A program made the position numbers and the translations under genes. The notes under the pieces are model-generated. The model was given only the letters and a program-made list of their open reading frames with translations. It did not search any database and was not told the origin of the DNA. A DNA stretch of 64,000 nt from Asparagopsis taxiformis (lineage: Eukaryota > Rhodophyta > Florideophyceae > Bonnemaisoniales > Bonnemaisoniaceae). The first letter of the stretch is position 1. Every line of letters begins with the position of its first letter. Shown in pieces: positions 21,193-31,685 of this stretch. The stretch covers positions 62,001 to 126,000 of the forward strand of contig JALQPE010002263.1 of assembly GCA_030407315.1 (NCBI GenBank), read 5' to 3'.

Positions 21193-22275
21193 ATGTCCTC
21201 CAGCGATCGCGACGACCTACTCGCCCAACTGGCGCGTGTTCTGCAGCACCAGACGCGCGCCGCCATGCATCGATCGCGACGCATTGCAACCGCCGCCTGT
21301 CAGGACGCGGAACGGCGTCTGCACGCGCTCGAGAGACGCGCGGTGCTATACGCGCGTCGCAAACGCATGCCGTACATGACCGAGGACTATGTGCGAGGCG
21401 GCGTTGAAATCATGGCCGTGCTCTTCGCAACCGCCGCAGTGACCGTCGCGATACGTCGTGGTCTTGCCGTGTACAACACCGTCGACGATATCCCCGCCAA
21501 ACTCATCCGTCGAAACGCCGTCCTTCACGGCTCTGTTGTCGCCGTGCGCGATGGAGACGGCGTCCGTATTCGTCACGTGCCGTTTCTTAAACGTCTGTTC
21601 AACGCGTATATGCCCCCCCAGGCGCGTAATATCGCCCATTCGACTATCAATGTGCGTCTGGCTGCTGTTGACGCTCCGGAGTGTGTCAGCTTTGGGAGAA
21701 AGGGCCAGAAGTACGGCCCGATTGCGAGGGATTGGTTGAAGAAATTTGCAGTCGGACGTAAAGTGTCCGTGCAGTTGCATGCCGTCGATCAGTATCGACG
21801 GGTCGTGGGTACTGTGCATAGGAAACATGATAATCCCTTGTTGAGAGTGCTGGGTATTGGTAGGAAGAATTTGTCGCTGGAACTCACCAGGGCCGGATAT
21901 GCGACGTTGTACGAGGGCGCCGGTGCGCAGTATGGCAGCGAAAGGCTGCGAAGGGCCTATGTGAAAGCAGAGAAGATTGCAAGGAGAAAGGGTATTGGTA
22001 TGTGGGCGCAGAAGGGTAGCTATGTTTCACCGGCTGAATATAAGCGAAATGCTAGAACAGGCAATGATGACGTGATGCGTTCCGGTATTTTGACCAGGTC
22101 CATGTCGAAAGCACTGGGCGGACGCGATTTGAAAAATAGTGTGCCACAATGTCAACAAGTGAACAAGAATGGATTCAACGCAGAGGCTAATGACCAACAT
22201 TCGCAATCACTTATCGTCACTCTGTATCAATTCATGAAAGTCTCGTACGAATACTTGAAGCAGTTCCGCAAGTAA
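21193..22275 (+). CDS. Membrane-anchored staphylococcal-nuclease-like protein (LCL3 type)
   Basis: 360 residues from the ATG at 21193. A hydrophobic segment (about residues 72-94) precedes an SNase domain. Active-site matches to staphylococcal nuclease are visible: VRDGDG (metal site), RLAAVDAPE giving the R35 and E43 equivalents (R155, E163) and D40 equivalent (D160), and DQYRRVVG giving the R87 equivalent. The YGPIARDWLKK helix and SLELTRAGYATLY strand-helix also fit. One N-terminal membrane anchor before an SNase domain resembles fungal mitochondrial LCL3. The last ~50 residues are not part of the domain. All catalytic positions look intact, so it is probably an active Ca2+-dependent nuclease. 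Confidence 0.83.
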   Translation: MSSSDRDDLLAQLARVLQHQTRAAMHRSRRIATAACQDAERRLHALERRAVLYARRKRMPYMTEDYVRGGVEIMAVLFATAAVTVAIRRGLAVYNTVDDIPAKLIRRNAVLHGSVVAVRDGDGVRIRHVPFLKRLFNAYMPPQARNIAHSTINVRLAAVDAPECVSFGRKGQKYGPIARDWLKKFAVGRKVSVQLHAVDQYRRVVGTVHRKHDNPLLRVLGIGRKNLSLELTRAGYATLYEGAGAQYGSERLRRAYVKAEKIARRKGIGMWAQKGSYVSPAEYKRNARTGNDDVMRSGILTRSMSKALGGRDLKNSVPQCQQVNKNGFNAEANDQHSQSLIVTLYQFMKVSYEYLKQFRK

Positions 22276-22639
22276 CAGTGTGCTAGTCGCGTCGGCTGTC
22301 CTCAATTCAGCTTGACAACACTTGTATATACATTGAATCTCATCCGCTTGCTTACCCATACGAAGAAACACAACCACGTGACGAGCAACTCATTGAATTT
22401 CGATTGCCCAGTAAAATTATTAAACTTAATTCACCATCCAACGCCCCCCAATTGGATCTGTCGGTACGCAACCAATCCCGGTCCTTTCAAGCGCCGCGTC
22501 TCGACCATCATCTCCATCCACGCGCCATCCCGCCAGCATATTACCCACCACCCGCCTCAATCTCCGCGTACAATTCGTCCTCGCGACACCTCGCCGCCGC
22601 CCGCACCGGCGTCAGCCCGTTCGATTCCACCCAGCAGTC
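22276..22639. other. Spacer before ATP10
   Basis: About 360 bp, with AT-rich first part and a C/A-rich leader toward the ATP10 ATG. No gene seen. Confidence 0.4.
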
Positions 22640-23458
22640 ATGTATCGACGCGCCGCACAGCGAGCCTACACACAACTCCGTCGCCAGACGCTATCGTCGC
22701 CGACGATCTTCTCGCTGCCATCCATGCATTCTGTAAGCCCACCCATGTCGCTCGCATCTCCGCCATGCGCATCCGCGACAATGCGCGTGCTCTGCGTCGC
22801 GCGTCCGCTCGCCACCGGCCCCAACTCCAAGGACGCCGCCGCCGCCGCGAAACAGACCGGCTCGCATGCGGCCAAACGGCGCTTCGCGGACGACCTTAAC
22901 GAATACAATGAGCGTGTCTCCTCGGGTAATACAGCTGGGTTTGATGCAGATGTCATTCCTAAACTGGACGCGAGCCCGTTTCCACGCATCAAAACTACCT
23001 CCCTCTCGACCAAGCGCATCGTCATCGCCGATAAGGCCAGGAAGAAACCCGTGACTCTTGTCATGGTCGCGTTTAGGAGCTTTGCTGATGACCAGTTGCA
23101 GAGCTGGAAGAACGTGTTCATGGCGCAGATGCCGGCTGATGCCGCGCAGTATTATGATGTCACTATCAATGAATCGTTTGCCGCCCAGGCACTCAGTGGC
23201 TTTATTCAACGTTTACAGCGTGGTCGCACAGATCCGGCGTTGCATGATTATCATGTGGCGTTTAACAGCAGAGCGAGGGAGCCGTTGGAGGCGTTGTTGC
23301 CGTCGCAGAATAGAATTTTTGGTTATGTGTTGTTGCTGGATCGCGACGCACGTGTTCGTTTCCGCGCCTCTGGTATGGCCTCCAGTGATGGTCATGACGC
23401 TATGTTGTCTGCTGCGCACCATGTTCTGGTAGAGGACGCAGAGAAAGCTGCAAAGTGA
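22640..23458 (+). CDS. ATP10: Mitochondrial F1Fo ATP synthase assembly factor ATP10
   Basis: 272 residues. ATP10 is a mitochondrial inner-membrane chaperone for Fo assembly (Atp6 with the Atp9 ring). The N-terminal ~55 residues are Arg/Ser/Ala-rich with almost no acidic residues, a presequence. The conserved body includes FPRIKTTSLSTKRIVIA, the VTLVMVAFRSFADDQLQSWKNVF block (thioredoxin-like strand and helix), a YDVTINESF strand and the C-terminal NRIFGYVLLLDRDARVRFRASGMAS block, which is the family hallmark (vGYvyLlDr..rIRWag.G.a). The ATG at 22640 gives a good leader. Convergent with the NUMOD3 gene. Confidence 0.88.
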   Translation: MYRRAAQRAYTQLRRQTLSSPTIFSLPSMHSVSPPMSLASPPCASATMRVLCVARPLATGPNSKDAAAAAKQTGSHAAKRRFADDLNEYNERVSSGNTAGFDADVIPKLDASPFPRIKTTSLSTKRIVIADKARKKPVTLVMVAFRSFADDQLQSWKNVFMAQMPADAAQYYDVTINESFAAQALSGFIQRLQRGRTDPALHDYHVAFNSRAREPLEALLPSQNRIFGYVLLLDRDARVRFRASGMASSDGHDAMLSAAHHVLVEDAEKAAK

Positions 23459-23677
23459 TGTAATCAACTATCCTAACTTTGGGATTGTTTCGTGTGGATA
23501 TAGAAGAGCTAACTGAAATGAGTGCGGCATAAGTTGGAATAGGATCGGAAGCTTGTGTACCCAAGATCAACGAGCTGTTTGCGGCTAGTAGTAGTGTTCA
23601 ATGTACATTTTAAACCAAGCTAGCGCGTTGGATAAATATCAAATCGTTGATGTTGAAATAACGGCAAGTGTCCACTA

Positions 23678-25216
23678 CTAAGCCGGTTGCTCCGTATTAA
23701 TCGGACGCGAGCCACCAGTCTTGAGCGTGTTCAAAATCAATTTTCCTTCCTCATCGACCTTTTGAAATGTCTCCATGTCGTCAATTTCAGTTCCATACAC
23801 CTCCTTAGCAAGCCCGTTCATCCTACCGCGCATGTCAACAAACTCACAAAAGCGATGGTACCGCATCGACTTGCCTTCTGTGTTGGCATCACTCAACGCC
23901 GGTGTACGACCATATCGCTGTTTGAATTCATTCGACCAGGCTTCGAGCTCCTTTTTCAGCTCCACGTAGCGATGAATATCAAACGTTTCCAACAATCTGT
24001 ACTTTCCGATCATACGATAATCATTGGCACTGAGCTGATCCCATGGTCGATTTTCCATCTCATGAGCGCCAATCAAACTGCCATTATGAACTCTGCTGCC
24101 TACACGGGCAGCCATTGATTGCGGACGATCATACTCGTCCCACATATCTTCCTTGGCACCCTGAAGACCATCTGGATGCACAAATGCGTCATTTGCCATA
24201 TCCTCGCTCGAAACCAGTCTTTTGTTCCCATGCTTGGTGATAGTGATGAAACTTTGTGAGTTATTACGCGGCGCATCGGACGACTCGCCCGCCGGAACAA
24301 CGGGAACACATTTGGGATCTAAAGAACCGTACACATCGGATGCCAATCCACGAATGTTATCACGCATATGAACGTAGCGCTCAAACTTTTGCATAATCGT
24401 CGAAGGTGCGATACGCCTGATATCGGATAGAGTAGGACGGCGCCCATTCTTACTAACAAAATTATCCGACCAAATGCGCAGCTCCCTCCGCAACGTAACA
24501 TAATCATTAATATCAGCACTATCCACCAACGGATACGATCCATGCGACGTGTGCGAAAGCGAACCGCCCACCAACGCGTCGCCGGGACGACGACGCGCAA
24601 GACGCATACGGCGGCGCGTCTCATCGGAAACAGTACGTGCGGAGCAGCTCTTCGAGATTGAGCGACGATGCGTACCCGAAAGATGTTTTCCCTTATTCCA
24701 TGGTGGACGTCCTGCATGCGCCTCGGACATACGAGCACGCGTTTCCGGACTGAGTTTTTTTCCCTTATTCCACGGCACACGCCCCTTGAGCTTCTGCGAC
24801 ACCTTTTGCTTCATGTCGTCCGACTTTTTGCGCCCGAGCATCGAGAAGGCGATTTTGCGTCGCGTCTCCACGGACACGATGCGCTTCGGGGACGGCGCGG
24901 GCTCTTCTGACTTTTCGCATCGCTCCGTTGGCATCGCCGATTGCACGCTGGTCGGTATGACGCGAACTGGCAGCGGGACGCGCACAGGACGGCGCGTGTG
25001 CAATGGCGTACATACCACAGGCGCGGCCGGGAACAAAGGCCTGATCGGCGGGACGAAGAGTGTGCTGCGCGGACGTTTGGCAGAGCTCATCGGGAGGTGG
25101 GGTTCGCTGAAGGGAAGAGGACGGGCGTCAAGGTCGCGCGATGTGAATGGTGGATGGTGCGAGGAATCTCGTTGGGGTTTGGTGCGGATATTTTGATGGA
25201 GGTGCTGCAGCATCAT
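23678..25216 (-). CDS. NUMOD3-repeat protein with two copies of a 70-residue module
   Basis: 512 residues from the ATG at 25216 (a second ATG at 25090 would drop 42). After a basic, Pro-rich leader, residues 112-210 contain several NUMOD3-type DNA-binding motifs (ETRRKI..SM.GRK, WNKGKKLSPETRARMSEA, WNKGKHLS). These normally accompany homing endonucleases of the GIY-YIG and HNH classes. No GIY-YIG or HNH core is visible here. Instead two paralogous modules follow, 229-298 and 406-476, each with Y.L......I..YV.L..EL..WS..F....GR.P.LSD..........F..(Y/F)V.MR....GLA..VYG. The linker between (about 300-405) is polar. I do not know the module. A plastid or nuclear DNA-binding role is possible but inferred. 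Confidence 0.72.
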   Translation of the reverse strand: MMLQHLHQNIRTKPQRDSSHHPPFTSRDLDARPLPFSEPHLPMSSAKRPRSTLFVPPIRPLFPAAPVVCTPLHTRRPVRVPLPVRVIPTSVQSAMPTERCEKSEEPAPSPKRIVSVETRRKIAFSMLGRKKSDDMKQKVSQKLKGRVPWNKGKKLSPETRARMSEAHAGRPPWNKGKHLSGTHRRSISKSCSARTVSDETRRRMRLARRRPGDALVGGSLSHTSHGSYPLVDSADINDYVTLRRELRIWSDNFVSKNGRRPTLSDIRRIAPSTIMQKFERYVHMRDNIRGLASDVYGSLDPKCVPVVPAGESSDAPRNNSQSFITITKHGNKRLVSSEDMANDAFVHPDGLQGAKEDMWDEYDRPQSMAARVGSRVHNGSLIGAHEMENRPWDQLSANDYRMIGKYRLLETFDIHRYVELKKELEAWSNEFKQRYGRTPALSDANTEGKSMRYHRFCEFVDMRGRMNGLAKEVYGTEIDDMETFQKVDEEGKLILNTLKTGGSRPINTEQPA

Positions 25217-25646
25217 TGTCCCTAATATATTCGATAATTTTTATTGGCTGAAATTGCTCTACGCGCTGAGCCGAATATGAGTAAACTATTGACGATTTGC
25301 CATCTAAATGTGACAGAATGGCACAGGCTACTATGGGGCTACTGAACATCTTACACTGCTGCAGAGGTGTAAGTGCTGTATGTCGGACGTTAATCAGTCA
25401 GCGATCTGGTTAAACGACGTGCGTATCCACGTCGTGATATCATGCGAGAAAGACGACAGCAATGAAGCACGTCGCATCAAATACCGACCAGATTCGTGCA
25501 TCACATCGTTGACCTGAAAAGCACCTGCTTACATTGCATCAAACAAATCGCTTTATTCCACCTTCTGCCGTGCACCCTCCACTCTATAAAACCCTCTCCT
25601 TTGCCCCGCAAACGAACTAGAATCACCGTAACACACCTCACACAAA
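25217..25646. promoter_or_regulatory. Divergent spacer, NUMOD3 gene and repeat-protein gene
   Basis: 430 bp between two start codons. It contains TATAAAA at 25585-25591 serving the plus gene. Confidence 0.4.
25585..25591 (+). promoter_or_regulatory. TATA box of the tandem-repeat protein gene
   Basis: TATAAAA 56 bp upstream of the ATG at 25647. Confidence 0.6.
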
Positions 25647-26792
25647 ATGGATAGTATCGCAGACAAGATCTCCGGAGCTTTGGGAGCCGATCCTGGCGAA
25701 TCCCTCGAGCAAACCGTCAAGGAAAATGCCGTCGAGTCTTTCATCAAAGACAAGATCTCAGAATTTGCCGGTGAAGAAGTGTCCCAATCCGCACCCGTAG
25801 ATGCCCTTGCCGAACGTCTTGCCGATAAATTTTCAGATCTCACCACTTCCTCCGATCCCGCCCAGCCATCCGCCAATGAAGGCGGCCTCATGCAACAGGC
25901 ACAAACACTACTGTCCGGCGCCATGAAGACTGAACAGCCACAGCCAGAAGGCGTGGGTGGTCTAATGCAGCAGGCACAGCAAATGCTAGGTAATGGTTCC
26001 TCACAGACATCTTCTACTCCCGCAGGTGGCTTGATGGAACAGGCTCAGGGCTTCTTATCTCAAGCTACAGGCACTGACGCTCCCGAGCAACCATCAGGTG
26101 GCTTGTTGGAACAAGCACAAAACTTCCTTGGAGCCACAAGTGACAAACCTGAACCGACAACACCCGCTGGTGGTCTGATGGAACAAGCTCAAGGCCTCCT
26201 TTCACAGACCACTGAGACAACACCCACTGAAACTTCCGGTGGCTTGTTGGAACAAGCTCAGGGTTATATTGCGGGTGCCACTGAGACATCAGAACAGACC
26301 CAGCCCGCCACTGGATTGATGGGACAAGCACAACAATACTTGTCACAGGCTACAGAGACAACCACAGAGAATAGTGGTGGATTGATGGGACAGGCACAAC
26401 AATATTTGTCCCAAACCACTGAGACATCCACAGAAAATAGTGGTGGATTGATGGGACAGGCGCAACAATATCTCTCGCAAGCTACCGAAACAACCACTGA
26501 GAATACTGGAGGCTTGATGGGGCAGGCCCAACAATATCTTTCTAACGCTGACGAGACTACCACTGAAAATGCTGGTGGCTTAATGGAACAAGCGCAAGGA
26601 TATTTGTCGCAAGCAACAGCGACTGGAGCTGAAAACACAAGTGGCCTCTATCAGCAAGCAGAAGGATATCTGGGCGCGGCTGATGAGGCAGTGACAACTT
26701 CCTTGCAGAGCACCGGTGACAATCCGCTGGCACAAGCGCAGGATGTATACAGTGCCGTCACCTCTGACCCGTCTGCTGAGACGCAGTACTAA
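25647..26792 (+). CDS. Tandem-repeat protein, GGLMxQAQ(x)YLSQATETTTEN type
   Basis: 381 residues, no family recognised. The N-terminal 75 residues are acidic and helical (MDSIADKISGAL..., IKDKISEFAGEEV). Twelve repeats then follow, opening at residues 79, 104, 127, 151, 175, 198, 222, 244, 266, 288, 310 and 332, each GGL(M/L)xQAQxxLSxxT followed by a Thr/Glu/Ser-rich spacer. The spacing settles to 22 residues in the later copies, and the DNA of copies 7-10 is also close to a 66-bp unit. The repeat would form a short amphipathic helix plus a flexible acidic linker. No signal peptide or membrane segment; pI acidic; no Cys or Trp. Composition is like LEA or other hydrophilic stress proteins, but no LEA class motif matches. 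A TATA box lies 56 bp upstream, suggesting a strongly or inducibly transcribed gene. Confidence 0.8.
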   Translation: MDSIADKISGALGADPGESLEQTVKENAVESFIKDKISEFAGEEVSQSAPVDALAERLADKFSDLTTSSDPAQPSANEGGLMQQAQTLLSGAMKTEQPQPEGVGGLMQQAQQMLGNGSSQTSSTPAGGLMEQAQGFLSQATGTDAPEQPSGGLLEQAQNFLGATSDKPEPTTPAGGLMEQAQGLLSQTTETTPTETSGGLLEQAQGYIAGATETSEQTQPATGLMGQAQQYLSQATETTTENSGGLMGQAQQYLSQTTETSTENSGGLMGQAQQYLSQATETTTENTGGLMGQAQQYLSNADETTTENAGGLMEQAQGYLSQATATGAENTSGLYQQAEGYLGAADEAVTTSLQSTGDNPLAQAQDVYSAVTSDPSAETQY

Positions 26793-27225
26793 GCAGAATC
26801 AGACGTATCAATTCGCTCGCTGCCTCTTTAGCGTTTAAGAATAGTTTCGGATTGGCTTAGTTTGAATGTTCATCGAGTATTGATGCAATGAGTTCGTAAA
26901 TCATGGTCTCGACACAGGTGATTCGCGTCAGCTTGTTCAGCATTGTCGTATGTCGATATGTTTACGAGTCCATGGAGCAGTGTCCATGCTACTACTGAAT
27001 GTCGTACTGTGTACTTGATTCACCAACCACACCGTTTGAAGTGGAACTCAGACGAGGATAGTAATTGTACCAATGACGATGACCTCTATATGTTCAGCGG
27101 CAAGACATAATGTCAGATGGACGAAACCACCAATGTTCGGCAACACAATGCCAGTTATCTAATAGCGATAATACGACTGAGGTAGTTGGACTGGAAACGC
27201 AATTCTGGTCTTTACGCATATGCAG
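26793..27225. other. Spacer between convergent genes
   Basis: About 430 bp. CATGGA...TCCATG at 26971-26988 makes a small hairpin with a six-base loop. No ORF supported. Confidence 0.4.
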
Positions 27226-28890
27226 CTATTCTACGCTTGCAGTCTTGAACCAGTTCTTCGCATAGTTATTCAACGTCCTGGCGTCTACGCGTGTAACCCA
27301 TTCCTCTGCATCTTTCTCCGCCAATGTACGCGACCTTCCCTCGACGCTCTCGCCTATAATTCCACGGATCATAGACGACAACATCTGCTGACAAACGATA
27401 TTCCTCCGCTTTTTGCGGCCTGTGGTTCGTCGATCAGCATTTCTGCCGGAATCGAGCACGACTTCTACAACATGACCTGGGATGAATTCCGACGTTTCGT
27501 GGTGGTAATCCTGACGGCCAGTACCATTCTCTGCAGATTTCGTCGGTCCTCGAGCAATGGACGACTTTTGCCAATTCTTCTCTATACCCTTGAGAAGATC
27601 GTCTCGGTCCTTCGAGAGAATGCCCTCCTCAGCTTTTAATCTACAGTCATACAAAAATTGCGACACACGCTTTGGGGCTTTCGATTTGGCAACGGCATTT
27701 TTCTCAAAACGCAAGATGAAGTCCAAATACTCTACGTATCTTTGGCACCACTTCGCACAAGCCGAGTCCACACCAATGTAGTAGGTGTATGCAAAGCCCC
27801 CATATTTCATAATTGCAGTGCATTCATCGCCAAGGAGACCCGTTCTACACTTGGTAACCTCGCTCTTCATCCAATTATATAGTGCATGGTCAAGTACACC
27901 ATGGTCATAACCACGGCCCTCGGTGTAGCAAGTACGAATTTGCTTAAAATTCCTCGCCCAAGCGGATAATGGCTGATCGATTCGCTCCGCATTGCTGCGG
28001 TCAACTTTAGAACGCTTGGCGGTTGTGGCCTTGGATTTGTTTGATGTTGGCACAGTCGTTGAACGCTTGCGCTTTTTTGTCCTGCTTTTCGGTTTTGGCT
28101 TCGCTTTAGGTTTGGTCACTTTCTTCGGAGCTGGCTTCGCGACTGGCAGCACCCAATTCTCGTCTTCCTCACTCTCCTCAGATGAGTCATGGTCAGATAG
28201 CTCTTCCGACTCGGCAACATCCCATACCAGTCCTAGTGCAGTTAGCAACTGTTCGCGCTGAAGTGAAAGGGTGCCTTGGTCCTTTTGCGTCTTGGAATGG
28301 CGAATGAAAGACAAAGCATCAACATATTCTGTTGAGTCAGCAGGAATATCGAGGTTTCCGTGGTCTATGAGGAAATCTATCAAAGTAAGGAAATTCACCG
28401 ACCAGTTCCAGTACCTCGTCCTGTATTCTGGTTTTTTGAACTGATCCTGTGTGTCAATGAACGCCTGCGAAATTGCGCTAGCGGCCAGAACACACTTGAA
28501 AGTGACCGGGATGGTACCCGCTTTTAGTTCCACAATCTGGTCATGGAGCCAACAACCGGGTTTTGCATATTTCCTTGCAACCAGCTTATCGTCCATGTTG
28601 CAATGACGCAGCGCCATGCGCATTTCCGTCAACTTTTTCACCCACGTGTACGTGGGGCGATGCATGCCCGCTCGGTACGGATTTGGAAAGTTGAGCTTGG
28701 CGAAACTGACCTCAGGAACATTAGGACTGTCCGAATGTTCGGATGAAGTCGCAGAACGACTGGACACATCCATGTTGAGTCCAAGCCCAATATCATCCCA
28801 ATCGAAGAGTGGCGTCTTGCGCTGGGGTCCCTCAGACCGGTCACGGATTTCATGAACACGCTGCGGAGTGTGCGACTTTTGACGTGTCAT
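27226..28890 (-). CDS. Protein with four HA-like (helicase-associated) modules and a basic linker
   Basis: 554 residues. The second module (about 160-224) closely follows the helicase-associated (HA) domain pattern: W...F..L..F...HG..DIP......................LS..R...L.ALG..WD. Three more degenerate copies appear at about 80-140, 308-368 and 378-440, each with a W at the start, a spaced F/L pattern and a late L..........(G/K)..W/Y. Between modules 2 and 3 lies an acidic patch (SEESEEDEN) then a strong nuclear-type basic stretch (KPKAKPKPKSRTKKRKR). No helicase motor is present. HA modules are thought to bind nucleic acid and are expanded in some algae. DNA binding is an inference. ATG at 28890. 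Confidence 0.62.
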   Translation of the reverse strand: MTRQKSHTPQRVHEIRDRSEGPQRKTPLFDWDDIGLGLNMDVSSRSATSSEHSDSPNVPEVSFAKLNFPNPYRAGMHRPTYTWVKKLTEMRMALRHCNMDDKLVARKYAKPGCWLHDQIVELKAGTIPVTFKCVLAASAISQAFIDTQDQFKKPEYRTRYWNWSVNFLTLIDFLIDHGNLDIPADSTEYVDALSFIRHSKTQKDQGTLSLQREQLLTALGLVWDVAESEELSDHDSSEESEEDENWVLPVAKPAPKKVTKPKAKPKPKSRTKKRKRSTTVPTSNKSKATTAKRSKVDRSNAERIDQPLSAWARNFKQIRTCYTEGRGYDHGVLDHALYNWMKSEVTKCRTGLLGDECTAIMKYGGFAYTYYIGVDSACAKWCQRYVEYLDFILRFEKNAVAKSKAPKRVSQFLYDCRLKAEEGILSKDRDDLLKGIEKNWQKSSIARGPTKSAENGTGRQDYHHETSEFIPGHVVEVVLDSGRNADRRTTGRKKRRNIVCQQMLSSMIRGIIGESVEGRSRTLAEKDAEEWVTRVDARTLNNYAKNWFKTASVE

Positions 28891-29560
28891 TCGGCTCGTA
28901 ACGGGCGGTGCCGATGAAGGGTCGGAGCCTCGACAAAGATGGCGGGAAATGAAAGGGCTCCTGAATAAATCCTCCTAAATAATACCCCCCGCTTTGCGAA
29001 CGATGTGACCTTATATCATGAGCAGTGTGCGGACAGCCTGGTTTCTACGCATTTTCAAATTTTTCTCAGATTCGGCGCTGCTGCACAGGTGCTTTATGGA
29101 CTCTCAAAACACAATTCATCGGGCCATCAAAGCCCATCAGCAGAAATGTTGGTATCGTTCTAGAATGGCGGTCCCGAAATGGCATCATTTTTCCAATTCT
29201 TTACTGTACCGTGCAAATACCACAGCGACCACAATTGACCATGTTTGCTGGGACCTTGCACGGAACAAAAGCCACCGCCGGCGTCTGATTTGTTAGGCCG
29301 GACCGTGCAGCCGTTTAGAGCACCGCAACATCTTTCACCCCTCGACGAAATGTCCTCAAGTACATTGTTCTCATTTCCACTTTGCTCCACCTGCTCAGCT
29401 CAATAGCATGATCCAACCTCATCGTTTGCCTTTCGCTCTACAGGCCAACTACTCCACACTGTTCTCCCAGAATATTGTCCAATCGTTACTCCCCCAGTAG
29501 CTTTCATTATTCATTTCCTACATTGGAAGTGGAACCAAATGAGTGACCAGTTGCTAGAAC
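28891..29560. other. Upstream flank of the HA-module gene
   Basis: About 670 bp with short frames only (29018-29296 plus; 29160-29390 minus), no motif. GC declines along this stretch into the AT-rich block. Confidence 0.35.
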
Positions 29561-31637
29561 ACTTCAAACTTTTAGGCATCAAACAGAATATCCTCCAGCA
29601 AATATTACCCGAATCTTTTCGACCTTGAAATTTCCCTTCAAAATCAGCATTGATGTTTTTGAGTTTCTGAACATATTGCAAACATTCTTGGAGCGAGTAC
29701 CCTTGGTACTCAATGCTTCAGTTCCTATTTACTCATTCATCCCTATACTTTTATGAGTGATATTTCCTGGAAAGCAAGATTAGATCAGTACTCTTCTCAA
29801 TATGCCCTAGAACTTTCTTGGGTCCGATCGCTGATCAATACCTTCTTTCTTCTCATCAAGCGTATTGTTCCAGGCCTCCATTAAAAACTGGATAATATTT
29901 CTTCAGATCTTTGAATGAACTTCCGACATAGAAGAATCCCAACTTTAACAATTTCCACAATATAATACAGATAATCATATAGCTTTCTTATTCTCCTATG
30001 AATATATTTTTATCAACTATCTTCTTAGCCAAACAACAAATGCGATGAAAATGGGCCTTCAAAGGTCATAGAATCCCAGAATAATATTCATACGGGTGAA
30101 AAAGATTTCAATGAACTGATTTTATCTTGGAACTTTAAATTTGCTTCCAGAATTTTCCAAAGATTTCATATCATCCCAGTAGTATTCGAAGGACGCAGAA
30201 TAGTCTTAGGGATGGTATCGATATAGATTTCAAGATAAGAGAGTATTGAATTAGACTTTACCACCATATTCTATTTCCTCTACAGATTTCCTTTCCATAA
30301 CATTTGCCAAATGTAGAATGCAAATATTTCCTTCCAAAAACCCCTTAATGAAAAGTAAATCTATCATCAATCGCTTTCTGTATGATAATAGCTTCTTCAG
30401 ATTTCCTTTCTTACGAATTACCAGTTCACAGAGTCTGGACAGCTTTTCATGTTCTGCAACTAGAACTGAGGAAAGCTATGATCAAATTTTGAACAGCACT
30501 GTTGATATTGTATTTAGCTCACCGCCTATTTCCTTTATTGATTTCGTCCGAATTACTTCTACAAATCCGAAATGAATTATTTATAAATAATTACTCTCGA
30601 TGAAAATGCACTATTTCGAACATTTAAGCTATACTTTTGAGCAATTTCTTTCCTGAAGCCCTATAATGATTGAAGTCCGACACATCTTCTATATTTGCAC
30701 TTCTAAAATCATATAAACCCCATTCTTCTCTTCTGGAAAGCCAATTGTATTGTGTGATCATGAAATGGAAATTTATTCTACTATTTGAAGGCTGAGCTGT
30801 GGTTATCTACAACATCTATTGACAAGCTTTCGATTCTATTGAAATGTTAAGCTATTCATTTTAATTCCCAAATAAGCAAGAAGCCCATGCAAAAGGTCCA
30901 AGGACTTTTTTTGAGAGACTAACTGATTTTGTACGCGATTGAAGAATTTTGGAAAGTACAAAAGCTCTCTTTGGAGCAAATAATAAACCGAAAGCCTTCC
31001 AGTTCAATTTCAACAAGGAACTTTCGAAGCTTTAGTACGAGTAATGATTAAACTTCTCCTGTCTCATTGAGATTCACATTTCATTCTGATTACTGAATAA
31101 TTTCATCATAGCTTGATGAATACGCACTCATGGTGACATCCTTATTTTCTCGATATAATGTAGTTTTGGTATTTTTTCTGTTGTTAAAGAGGTATTGAGC
31201 CTGCGCTTCATATCTTTTGTGAATTTTACATACTCCGTTTTAGCAATTCATCTTCTCAAATTTCTGATCTCATCCAAATGTAGACAGCAGTTTTACTTGC
31301 GAAAAGGAGGAAAACGTTTTTGTTTCATCTTTTTGCAGCATATCTATTCTTTATAGATAATATGTATTGAAACAAGGGTACAATGGTTTCGTCGCAAAGT
31401 CATCATTACTAATCATTTTAGTAGTTTAACTTTTCTCCAAATTGACGTAGCACCGGGATAAATATAAAAAGTGAAAGAAACTTAAATAGAACCATTCGAA
31501 GCTAGTCGTCGCGTACAAGTATGCTCAGAGTTATGTTGGAACAATAAGTGCGATTATGAGAATAATTGCGGTCCATGGAAGCATTCATACCTCCTAATAA
31601 GAAAATTTCTAGTAATTGATCTTGAATATTGGCATTG

Positions 31638-31660
31638 TCTCTCCGAAAGTAAAGGAGAGA
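31638..31660. repeat. Hairpin, 7-bp stem
   Basis: TCTCTCC (31638-31644) and GGAGAGA (31654-31660) are perfect complements around a 9-base loop. Confidence 0.5.
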
Positions 31661-31668
31661 GAGGTTAG

Positions 31669-31685
31669 TATACCATAGTGGTATA
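31669..31685. repeat. Hairpin, 7-bp stem with three-base loop
   Basis: TATACCA (31669-31675), loop TAG, TGGTATA (31679-31685). It follows the previous hairpin within nine bases. Confidence 0.5.
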
